From contig NZ_JAGEMM010000008.1 in the NCBI RefSeq assembly GCF_017921815.1, forward strand, positions 124,001 through 188,000: a DNA stretch of 64,000 nt, in the 5' to 3' direction. Positions 18,646 through 25,843 of this stretch are shown here, piece after piece. Position 1 is the stretch's first letter; each line of letters opens with the position of its first letter. The translations under genes and the position numbers were made by a program. Source of the DNA: Microvirga antarctica (GTDB taxonomy: Bacteria > Pseudomonadota > Alphaproteobacteria > Rhizobiales > Beijerinckiaceae). The notes under the pieces are model-generated. The model made no database searches. It saw only the letters and a program-made list of their open reading frames with translations, and was not told the DNA's origin.

Positions 18646-19509
18646 ATGGCCGAGGCCCACGCCAAACATCACGATTACCACCTGGTGGACCCGAGCCCGT
18701 GGCCGCTCATCGGCGCGATGAGCGCCTTTGTGATGGCATCGGGCTTCATCGTCTGGTGGAGGGGCATGGCGATCGCCGGGACCCATCCGGGCGCGTTCAT
18801 CTTCGGCGCCGGTATCATCGGCGTGCTGTTCACCATGTTCAGCTGGTGGACCGACGTCATCAACGAGGCCAATAGCGGCGAATTCCACTCCCGCGTGGTC
18901 CAGCTCCACCACCGCTACGGCATGATGCTCTTCATCGCCTCGGAGGTGATGTTCTTCGTGGCCTGGTTCTGGGCCTATTTCGACGCCGCGCTCTATGCCG
19001 GCGACCCGATGCAGTACACCCGCCTCGAAAGCCTCGGCGGCGTCTGGCCGCCCAAGGGCCTCGAGACCTTCGATCCGTGGCACCTGCCGCTCCTCAACAC
19101 CCTGATCCTGCTGACGTCCGGCACCACCGTCACCTGGGCGCACCATGCCCTGCTCGAGGGTCACCGCAAGGACGTCAAGATTGGTCTCTGGCTGACCATC
19201 GCGCTTGGGATCATCTTCAGCTGCGTGCAGGCGATCGAGTACAGCCATGCGGGCTTCGGCTTCAAGGGCAACATTTACGGCGCCACCTTCTTCATGGCGA
19301 CGGGCTTCCACGGCGCCCACGTCATCATCGGCACCATCTTTCTGATCGTCTGCCTCCTGCGGATCTATCGGGGCGACTTCACGCCCAAGCAGCATCTCGG
19401 CTTCGAATTCGCCGCCTGGTACTGGCATTTCGTCGACGTGGTCTGGCTCTTCCTCTTCGCCGCCATCTACGTCTGGGGCTATGGCGGGCCCGTTGCCGGC
19501 GCCCACTAG
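18646..19509 (+). CDS. coxC: Cytochrome c oxidase subunit III (aa3 type)
   Basis: 287 residues with seven membrane helices. It is a structural subunit that supports proton uptake and turnover stability. Signatures include YHLVDPSPWPLIGAMSAF near the N-terminus, RYGMMLFIASEVMFFVAWFWAYF, LLTSGTTVTWAHHALLEG and GFHGAHVIIGTIFL. The ATG at 18646 begins the expected hydrophilic N-terminus MAEAHAKHHDYH. It is separated from ctaG by 180 bases containing the palindromic element and is followed by a clear terminator. Confidence 0.97.
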   Translation: MAEAHAKHHDYHLVDPSPWPLIGAMSAFVMASGFIVWWRGMAIAGTHPGAFIFGAGIIGVLFTMFSWWTDVINEANSGEFHSRVVQLHHRYGMMLFIASEVMFFVAWFWAYFDAALYAGDPMQYTRLESLGGVWPPKGLETFDPWHLPLLNTLILLTSGTTVTWAHHALLEGHRKDVKIGLWLTIALGIIFSCVQAIEYSHAGFGFKGNIYGATFFMATGFHGAHVIIGTIFLIVCLLRIYRGDFTPKQHLGFEFAAWYWHFVDVVWLFLFAAIYVWGYGGPVAGAH

Positions 19510-19539
19510 GCGCCGCTTCCCCATCAAACGATCGAGCGG

Positions 19540-19568
19540 GGGCGGCGAGAAGCCGCCCTTCGTTTTTT
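19540..19568 (+). terminator. Intrinsic terminator after coxC
   Basis: Perfect 7-bp GC stem (19540-19546 with 19552-19558), loop gagaa, followed by TTCGTTTTTT. Confidence 0.88.
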
Positions 19569-19623
19569 CAGGCCTCGCCCCCATGTGAGGCCTCAAGCCT
19601 TTTCGCATACCGGAGCACCTGCC

Positions 19624-19995
19624 GTGGCGCATGACATGCCTGCCGTCCCGCCCATCCTGACGGGCCTCAAGGGACGCTGCCCACGCTGCGGGAAGGGTCA
19701 CATCTTCAAGGGCTTTTTGAGCATGCGCCCCTCCTGCGAGGTGTGCGGGCTCGATCTCACCTTCGCCGATACGGGCGACGGCCCGGCGTTTTTTGTGATG
19801 TCCATCGTCGGCATCATCGTGGTGGGTCTGGCCCTGTGGGTCGAATTCACCTTCGAGCCGGCGATCTGGCTTCATCTCGTCATGTGGTTTTCGCTCACCG
19901 CCATCCTCAGCCTCGGCCTCGTGCGCCCGCTGAAAGGCGTGCTGGCGGCCCTGCAATATCACCACAAGGCCGAGGAAGGGCGTTTCGAGAAGTGA
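19624..19995 (+). CDS. DUF983 membrane protein of the cox cluster
   Basis: 123 residues from a GTG at 19624 with GGAG eight bases upstream; an ATG four codons later is an alternative. An N-terminal zinc-ribbon-like CPRCGKGHIFKGF...CEVCGLDL motif precedes two membrane helices (about residues 58-78 and 82-103). DUF983 genes sit next to coxC and surf1 in most alphaproteobacterial cox clusters, which suggests an oxidase assembly or heme/copper handling role; no biochemical function is known to me. It is coupled to surf1 by a GTGA overlap. Confidence 0.88.
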   Translation: MAHDMPAVPPILTGLKGRCPRCGKGHIFKGFLSMRPSCEVCGLDLTFADTGDGPAFFVMSIVGIIVVGLALWVEFTFEPAIWLHLVMWFSLTAILSLGLVRPLKGVLAALQYHHKAEEGRFEK

Positions 19996-20765
19996 CCTCC
20001 GCCTCGTCCCGCTGGCGTTCCCTGCTGGTGCCGGGCCTTGCGACCCTTGTGGCGCTGGCGATCCTGTGCACGCTCGGGATCTGGCAGTTGCAGCGCAAGG
20101 CATGGAAAGAGGATCTCATCGGGCAGATCGAATCGCGCGCTTATGGGGAAGCGGGCGAGATCCTGCCGCCGGAACGCTGGACCGCCTGGGATCCGGCGCG
20201 GGACGAATTCCGAAAGGTGCGGGTGAGCGGCACGCTGCTCAACGAACTGGAAACCCCCGTCTACGGCCTCGCGCCCGGGCAGCGCGGCGCGCCGGTTCAG
20301 GGCTTCTATCTGATGACGCCTTTGCGCCTCGCCTCCGGGTCCGTCGTCATGGTCAATCGCGGCTTTGTCCCCACGGAGCTGCGCGAGCCCTCGAGCCGGC
20401 CCGACAAGCCGCCTGAGAATCCGGTGACCGTGACCGGGCTGGTGCGCGCACCGGAAGAGCGCAACGCCTTCACGCCCACCGACGATCCGGCCCGCAAGAG
20501 CTGGTATTCGCGCGACCCGCAGGCCATCGCCCGCGCCAACGGCCTGGAGCGCGTCGCGCCGTTCTACATCGAGGCGGATGCGTCGCCCAATCCTGGCGGC
20601 TGGCCGAAGGGCGGTCAGACCCGGCTGGAATTGCCCAACAGCCATCTGCAATACGCCGTGACGTGGTTCGGCATCGGTCTCACGCTCATCGGCGTGTTTG
20701 GTGCCTTCGCGTTTCGACGGCTCAAGGGCCCGGTCGCCCCCTCCGACACTCCGGATTTTCGATAG
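19992..20765 (+). CDS. surf1: SURF1-family cytochrome oxidase biogenesis protein
   Basis: 257 residues from a GTG at 19992 overlapping the DUF983 stop by 4 bases. Two membrane helices bracket a periplasmic domain: near the N-terminus (LVPGLATLVALAILCTLGIWQLQR) and the C-terminus (YAVTWFGIGLTLIGVFGAFAFRR). Family motifs include LGIWQLQRKAWKE, VNRGFVP and NSHLQYAVTWFG. SURF1 assists heme a insertion into subunit I. It closes the cox cluster; the ArsR promoter begins about 40 bases downstream. Confidence 0.94.
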   Translation: MTSASSRWRSLLVPGLATLVALAILCTLGIWQLQRKAWKEDLIGQIESRAYGEAGEILPPERWTAWDPARDEFRKVRVSGTLLNELETPVYGLAPGQRGAPVQGFYLMTPLRLASGSVVMVNRGFVPTELREPSSRPDKPPENPVTVTGLVRAPEERNAFTPTDDPARKSWYSRDPQAIARANGLERVAPFYIEADASPNPGGWPKGGQTRLELPNSHLQYAVTWFGIGLTLIGVFGAFAFRRLKGPVAPSDTPDFR

Positions 20766-20807
20766 GCTGATCGCCCCACCGGCCCCGCCTCGACTCGCTA
20801 AAATTAT

Positions 20808-20863
20808 TCAACCTATCAGTTGACTATTCCGTCCCTCGCCGTCATTCTCAACCACATGGTTGA
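20808..20863 (+). promoter_or_regulatory. Promoter with two operator-like palindromes for the ArsR/SRPBCC pair
   Basis: TTGACT (20820-20825) and CATTCT (20843-20848) are 17 bases apart, which puts +1 at about 20855, essentially at the ArsR start codon. Two 16-base palindromes of form TCAACC-N4-GGTTGA lie at 20808-20823 (one mismatch) and 20848-20863 (perfect), 40 bases centre to centre. They cover the -35 and the -10/start region, as expected for self-repression. Confidence 0.65.
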
Positions 20864-21215
20864 ATTACATGCCTCCCGGCTCGACGCCGTCTTCCACGCC
20901 CTCGGCGATGCCACCCGCCGCCGGATGCTGCGGGCCCTTGCCGACGGGGAGCGCAGTGTCGGCGATCTCGCCGCCCCCTTCGACATGTCGCTCGCCGCGG
21001 CCTCCAAGCACGTCAAGGCACTGGAGCGCGCCGGGCTGATCCAGCGCCGGGTCATGGGCCGCACCCATGTCTGCCGGCTCCATGCGGCCGCTCTCTCGGA
21101 GGCGCATGCGTGGATCGGATTCTACGAGACGTTCTGGAGCAACCGCCTCGACATCCTCGAGGGCCTGCTCCGGGAGGAGACACCCCCCAACAGCAAAGGA
21201 GACGACCATGAATGA
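20856..21215 (+). CDS. ArsR-family helix-turn-helix repressor paired with an SRPBCC protein
   Basis: 119 residues from the ATG at 20856; a TTG 12 codons upstream is in frame but falls inside the promoter. No ribosome site precedes the ATG, and the predicted transcript start is at the codon itself, so leaderless translation is likely. Residues about 8-85 form a winged helix (HALGDATRRRMLRALADGE, MSLAAASKHVKALERAGLIQRR). There is no ELCVCDL-type metal site, so this is not a metal sensor. It overlaps the next gene by 8 bases. ArsR repressors commonly control a linked SRPBCC (AHSA1-like) protein; the ligand is unknown. Confidence 0.88.
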   Translation: MVELHASRLDAVFHALGDATRRRMLRALADGERSVGDLAAPFDMSLAAASKHVKALERAGLIQRRVMGRTHVCRLHAAALSEAHAWIGFYETFWSNRLDILEGLLREETPPNSKGDDHE

Positions 21216-21738
21216 CGTTGCGACACTCAGCGATTACGGCGTTCAGACCGCGCCGGCCACGGTGCGGATCCAGCGCCTGCTGCCCGGCACCATGGAGCGG
21301 GTCTGGGCCTACCTGACGCAAAGCGACCTGCGCCGTCAGTGGCTGGCCTCCGGGCCCATGGACCTGAAAGTCGGCGGCGCGATGGAGCTGGTCTGGCGCA
21401 ATGACGACCTGAGCCCGCACCAGGAAACGCGGCCGCCGGGAATGGAGGCCGAACACAGCATGAAGAGCCACATTACGCGGATCGATCCCCCGCGTCTTTT
21501 GACCTTCGACTGGAACAGCGGCGAGGTCACTTTCGAGCTCGAGCCCAAGGGAGGCGACGTCCTGCTCACCGTCACCCATCGCCGCCTGCCGGATCGGAAT
21601 GCCCTGCTCAGCGTCAGCGCCGGCTGGCACGCCCATCTCGATGTCCTGGCCGCGCGCCTGGCAGACCGCGATCCCGGCCCCTTCTGGAGCGCCTGGACGC
21701 GGCTCCGCACGGAATATGACGAGCGCCTCGCTCCGTAA
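21208..21738 (+). CDS. SRPBCC / AHSA1-like domain protein
   Basis: 176 residues from the ATG at 21208, with AAAGGAG upstream and an 8-base overlap with the regulator. A START-like ligand-binding fold is suggested by TVRIQRLLPGTMERVWAYLTQSDLRRQWL near the N-terminus, LLTFDWNSGEVTFELEPKGGDVLLTVTHRR in the middle and SAGWHAHLDVLAARL at the end. Such proteins bind small hydrophobic ligands or act in stress responses. It is translationally coupled to the ArsR repressor, so the pair is one regulated unit. Confidence 0.88.
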   Translation: MNDVATLSDYGVQTAPATVRIQRLLPGTMERVWAYLTQSDLRRQWLASGPMDLKVGGAMELVWRNDDLSPHQETRPPGMEAEHSMKSHITRIDPPRLLTFDWNSGEVTFELEPKGGDVLLTVTHRRLPDRNALLSVSAGWHAHLDVLAARLADRDPGPFWSAWTRLRTEYDERLAP

Positions 21739-21756
21739 CGACCACGAAACAGACCC

Positions 21757-21788
21757 GGCCGGCGCAAGGAACTCGCCCTGCGCCGGCC
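21757..21788. terminator. Hairpin between the convergent SRPBCC and membrane-protein genes
   Basis: A perfect 10-bp GC-rich stem (21757-21766 with 21779-21788) with a 12-base loop. No T-run on either side; a bidirectional termination role is plausible but unproven. Confidence 0.5.
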
Positions 21789-21794
21789 AGCTCC

Positions 21795-22148
21795 TCAGAG
21801 CTGGAACAGCACGAAGAAGCCGAAGCCGAGAATGACCATCCCGGCGCTGATGATCTTGGCGACGCCGAGATAGGCGAGCAGCCGATCCGATTGCGCGTGG
21901 TGCTCGGCCCGCTCGGCACGGCTCATGGCCTGCCGGGCCTTGAACTGCTCGGCATAGAGCGACGTGGTCATGTCACCGCTGGTGGCGCCGTCCTTCTCGA
22001 TCTCGATCCGTTGCGCCATCAGGCCGACGAGAAGGCCTAGCACTCCCAGCCCCAGAAACCCCGCCACGGCAAAGACCACCACCAGGAGAAGGGCGATCGT
22101 CCCGACAAGGAACGGCAGCAGAATCCAGTCGATCCGCGTCATGCGCAT
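21795..22148 (-). CDS. Small two-to-three-helix membrane protein, unknown
   Basis: 117 residues starting at the ATG ending at 22148, chosen because GGAGG lies eight bases upstream. A much longer in-frame extension is basic, proline-rich and lacks a ribosome site. Membrane segments are at about residues 6-24 and 26-45 (IDWILLPFLVGTIALLLVVV, then the Gly/Leu-rich GFLGLGVLGLLVGLMAQ) and at the C-terminus (AKIISAGMVILGFGFFVLFQL). A charged loop with Ala/Glu/Arg/His lies between. No family recognised. It is convergent with the SRPBCC gene. Confidence 0.65.
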   Translation of the reverse strand: MRMTRIDWILLPFLVGTIALLLVVVFAVAGFLGLGVLGLLVGLMAQRIEIEKDGATSGDMTTSLYAEQFKARQAMSRAERAEHHAQSDRLLAYLGVAKIISAGMVILGFGFFVLFQL

Positions 22149-22369
22149 GGAAGTCGCCTCCACATCCCGATTGCCTGTCTGATCGGAATCTGTATCATTT
22201 TCCCCATGTTCGCGCTTGCCATGACGACCGCCCATCTCACCACGTGCCTTGCAGGGCGCGGGGGAGAAAGGTCGCGCGCCGTCTAGCGTGGACTTGCCCC
22301 CGAAGCCCTGCGGAGACGCGCAGGGCTCGCAGGGTCCGTGCCGTCTCCGCCTCCTCAAGGAGAGACACC

Positions 22370-22906
22370 ATGGACCCGAAGCCCCCCTTGCCATCCCGAT
22401 TGCCCGACCGACAAGACGACGATTTGATCATCCGCGCCGCCGGGCCGGACGACAGTGACGGGCTGGCAAGCCTCGCCTGCCTGCCGGGCTACCGCTGGGG
22501 CACGCTGCGGCTGCCCTACCAGAGCCCGGCGCAGACGCGCGCGCTGATCGAGAAGCGCCCGGCGGGTAGCGTCTTCCTCATCGCCTTGCGGGGCGGCGAG
22601 GTCGTGGGAAGCGCGGGTCTTGACCCGCAATCGGGGCGCCGCGCCCACGCGGCTTCTCTCGGCATGGGCGTGCATGACGATCATCAGGGACGCGGCATCG
22701 GCTCGCGCCTGCTGGCAGCCCTTCTGGACGTCGCCGACGACTGGCTCAACCTGCGGCGAATCGAACTCACCGTCTTCGTCGACAATGCGCCCGCCCTCGC
22801 GCTCTACCGGCGCCACGGCTTCGACATCGAGGGCACGCTTGCCGATTACGCGTTTCGCGGGGGCGCCTTCGTCGATGCCTACACGATGGCGCGGCTCCGG
22901 CGCTGA
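22370..22906 (+). CDS. GNAT-family N-acetyltransferase
   Basis: 178 residues from the ATG at 22370, with AAGGAGAG upstream. Acetyl-CoA-binding motif A is HDDHQGRGIGSRLLAALL (about residues 103-120), and the C-terminal motif is VDNAPALALYRRHGFDIEG. The beta4-alpha3 region matches a small-molecule or peptide acetyltransferase; the L-AMINO-acid-like YRRHGF ending suggests the RimJ/YhhY branch, but the substrate cannot be deduced. It lies 74 bases before thrC, without an obvious terminator. Confidence 0.85.
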   Translation: MDPKPPLPSRLPDRQDDDLIIRAAGPDDSDGLASLACLPGYRWGTLRLPYQSPAQTRALIEKRPAGSVFLIALRGGEVVGSAGLDPQSGRRAHAASLGMGVHDDHQGRGIGSRLLAALLDVADDWLNLRRIELTVFVDNAPALALYRRHGFDIEGTLADYAFRGGAFVDAYTMARLRR

Positions 22907-22979
22907 GCGCCATCGTCCCTTAGTCCTTGTCCTTGCCGGTCGTGGCTCATAATGTCCGCGAAATTTCAGGAGATCTGAC

Positions 22980-24395
22980 GTGCTCCACGTTTCGACCCGG
23001 GGCGATGCCCCCGCGCTCGGTTTTTCCGACGCCCTGCTGGCCGGTCTGGCGCGGGACGGCGGCCTCTACATGCCCGAGCATTTCCCGACCCTCTCCGAGG
23101 CCACGATCCGCGGGTTTTCCGGCCTGCCGTATGCGGAGGTTGCCAAGGCCGTGCTCGGTCCGCTGATCGATGGCGACATTCCCGAGGCCGACCTCCATCG
23201 GATGATCGACGAGGCCTATGCGGGCTTCCGGCATCCCGCGATCTGCCCGCTGGTGCAGCTCGACGACAATCTGTTCGCGCTCGAACTCTTCCACGGCCCC
23301 ACGCTGGCGTTCAAGGACGTGGCGATGCAGCTGCTCGGCAGGCTGATGGACTATGTGCTGCGGGCACGCGGCATCCGCGCCACCATCGTCGGGGCCACGT
23401 CGGGCGATACGGGTAGTGCCGCGGTCGACGCCTTCAAAGGGCTCGATCAGGTCGACATCTTCATCCTCTACCCGCATGGCCGCGTCTCGGACGTGCAGCG
23501 CCGGCAGATGACGACGGTCACCTCGCCCAACGTCTACGCGTTGGCGGTCGAAGGCACTTTCGACGACTGCCAGTCCCTGGTGAAGGGCATGTTCAACCAT
23601 GCGCGGTTCCGCGACGAGCTTCACCTGTCGGGGGTCAATTCCATCAACTGGGCGCGGGTGGCAGCCCAGGTGGTCTATTATTTCACGGCCGCGGTGGCGC
23701 TCGGCGCGCCCGACCGGCGGATCTCGTTTTCGGTCCCCACCGGCAATTTCGGCGACATCCTGGCCGGCTGGGTCGCCAAGCGCATGGGCCTGCCGATCGA
23801 GCGGCTGATGATCGGCACCAATGCCAACGATATCCTGGCCCGCACGCTGGCCACCGGCTCCTACGAGATCCGTGGGGTCACGCCCACCGACTCGCCCTCC
23901 ATGGATATCCAGATCTCGTCCAATTTCGAGCGGCTGCTGTTCGAGGCCTTCGGCCGGGATGCGGGCGCGGTGCGGGCCGCGATGGCGGGCCTGACGCAAT
24001 CGAAATCCTTCACGATCCCCGAGACGCCCCTCAGCCGCATCCGGGCCGAGTTCTCCGCCAGCGCCGTCGACGAGGCGGGCGTCGCGGCCGAGATGGCCGA
24101 GACCTATGCGCAAACAGGCTACGTGCTCGATCCGCACAGCGCCGTCGGCACACGGGCGGCCCGCACGCTGCTCGCCGAACGGCCGGAGGTTCCGGTGATT
24201 GCGCTGGCGACCGCCCACCCGGCCAAGTTTCCCGATGCGGTCGAGCGCGCCACCGGCCAGCGCCCTGCCCTGCCGCCGCATATGGCCGACCTGATGACGC
24301 GGGAGGAGCGGTTCACCGTCCTGCCCCTCGACCCGACGGCGGTCGAGGCCTTCATCCGCCAGCGTGCCCGGTCAGCCTCGGGCGTCGCGGCATGA
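22980..24395 (+). CDS. thrC: Threonine synthase
   Basis: 471 residues from a GTG at 22980 preceded by AGGAG. It converts O-phosphohomoserine to threonine using PLP. The PLP lysine is K112 in GPTLAFKDVAMQLLG; the phosphate-binding stretch GATSGDTGSAAVDAF and the N-terminal YMPEHFP motif identify the long (proteobacterial) class. It overlaps the M16 peptidase gene by 4 bases (ATGA). The partner kinase gene thrB lies about 8 kb away on the other strand. Confidence 0.97.
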   Translation: MLHVSTRGDAPALGFSDALLAGLARDGGLYMPEHFPTLSEATIRGFSGLPYAEVAKAVLGPLIDGDIPEADLHRMIDEAYAGFRHPAICPLVQLDDNLFALELFHGPTLAFKDVAMQLLGRLMDYVLRARGIRATIVGATSGDTGSAAVDAFKGLDQVDIFILYPHGRVSDVQRRQMTTVTSPNVYALAVEGTFDDCQSLVKGMFNHARFRDELHLSGVNSINWARVAAQVVYYFTAAVALGAPDRRISFSVPTGNFGDILAGWVAKRMGLPIERLMIGTNANDILARTLATGSYEIRGVTPTDSPSMDIQISSNFERLLFEAFGRDAGAVRAAMAGLTQSKSFTIPETPLSRIRAEFSASAVDEAGVAAEMAETYAQTGYVLDPHSAVGTRAARTLLAERPEVPVIALATAHPAKFPDAVERATGQRPALPPHMADLMTREERFTVLPLDPTAVEAFIRQRARSASGVAA

Positions 24396-25675
24396 CGCGA
24401 CACACTCTCCTGCCCGGGCGGATCAACATCACCCAGCTCGAAAACGGCCTCACGGTTGCCACCGAGCGCATGCCAGAGATCGCCACCGCGACCATGGGTG
24501 TCTGGGTCGGGACCGGCTCGCGCCACGAGCAGGCCCACGAACACGGCCTGTCCCACCTCATCGAGCACATGGCCTTCAAGGGCACGACCCGCCGAAGCGC
24601 CCGGCAGATCGCCGAGGATATCGAGAATGTCGGCGGCGACATCAACGCCGCCACCAGCGTCGAATACACCAGCTATACCGCCCGGGTCCTGGGAGAGAAT
24701 GCCGATCTGGCGCTCGACGTGCTGGGCGACATCCTGATCCACTCGACCTTCGATGCCGCCGAGCTGGCGCGCGAAAAGGGCGTCATCCTCCAGGAATACG
24801 CGGCCGTCGAGGATACGCCGGACGATCTCATCTACGACGCGTTCATGGAATCGGCCTATGCGGGCCAGCCCATCGGTCGCCCGATCCTCGGCACCCCGGA
24901 TACCATCAAGGCGTTCGACGAGGCGACCATCAGGGCTTTCCTCGCCCGCGAATACACCCCCGGCAAGATGGTGATCGCAGCGGCCGGCGACGTGGAGCAC
25001 GCCCAGATCGTTGAAGCTGCCGAACGCGCTTTCGGGTCCATGCCGGCCGTGGGAGCGCAGGAGCCGGAACCGGGCCTCTATACCGGCGGCGAACGCCGGA
25101 TTTCCCGCAAGCTCGAGCAGGCCAATATCGTGCTGGGCCTGCCGGGCCTGTCCTTCAAGGATCCGGGCTATTACGCCGCCCATCTGTTCGCCCATATCCT
25201 GGGCGGCGGCCTGACCTCGCGCCTGTGGCACGAGGTGCGCGAGACACGGGGGCTTGCCTATTCCATCGACGCCTTCCATTGGCCCTTCTCGGATTGCGGC
25301 CTGTTCGGCGTCGGGGCCGGGACATCCGGGGCGGACGTGGCCGAACTGATGGATGTGACGCTCGCCTGCATGCGGCAGGCCGCCGAGGATATCAGCGATA
25401 TCGAGATGGTGCGCGCCAAGGCGCAGATGAAGGTGGCGCTGTTGACGGTGCTGGAGACGCCCGGCGGGCGGATCGAGCGGATGGCGCGCCAGCTCCTGTC
25501 CTGGGGTCGGATCGTTCCCAGCGAGGAGATCGTCGCCAAGGTCGATGCGCTGACGGCGGCGGACGTCCATGAGGCGGGGCGGCAGCTTCTGCGCGGCACG
25601 CCGACCATTGCCGCCATCGGACCGATCAAGGGCCTTCCGTCCATGGCGAAAATTACCACCCGCCTGAGAGGGTAG
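24392..25675 (+). CDS. M16-family zinc metallopeptidase (mitochondrial processing peptidase-like)
   Basis: 427 residues. The inverted zinc motif HxxEH is present as HLIEHMAF (about residues 53-60), with the downstream glutamate in GVILQEYAAVEDTPDD. The Gly-rich loop GGGLTSRLWHEVRETRGLAYSI is in the C-terminal half. The size and motifs match the single-chain alphaproteobacterial peptidases related to MPP-beta. ThrC-M16 gene pairs coupled by ATGA are common in this class. The substrate is unknown; cytoplasmic, as no signal peptide is seen. Confidence 0.93.
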   Translation: MTRHTLLPGRINITQLENGLTVATERMPEIATATMGVWVGTGSRHEQAHEHGLSHLIEHMAFKGTTRRSARQIAEDIENVGGDINAATSVEYTSYTARVLGENADLALDVLGDILIHSTFDAAELAREKGVILQEYAAVEDTPDDLIYDAFMESAYAGQPIGRPILGTPDTIKAFDEATIRAFLAREYTPGKMVIAAAGDVEHAQIVEAAERAFGSMPAVGAQEPEPGLYTGGERRISRKLEQANIVLGLPGLSFKDPGYYAAHLFAHILGGGLTSRLWHEVRETRGLAYSIDAFHWPFSDCGLFGVGAGTSGADVAELMDVTLACMRQAAEDISDIEMVRAKAQMKVALLTVLETPGGRIERMARQLLSWGRIVPSEEIVAKVDALTAADVHEAGRQLLRGTPTIAAIGPIKGLPSMAKITTRLRG

Positions 25676-25843
25676 GACAGCCATGAACGGTTCGGTTGGG
25701 AGCGGCCTCCTCAATCCCGCCGCAAACGGCCCCCATTGCCTAGTCGCCAAGCTCGATTCCGGAGTCCTGCGGACAAGTCGACCCCGTCTCCCGGGAGCGC
25801 CTTGCCCTCTGGGCTCCTGACCGATACCAATCCCGTTCCATTC

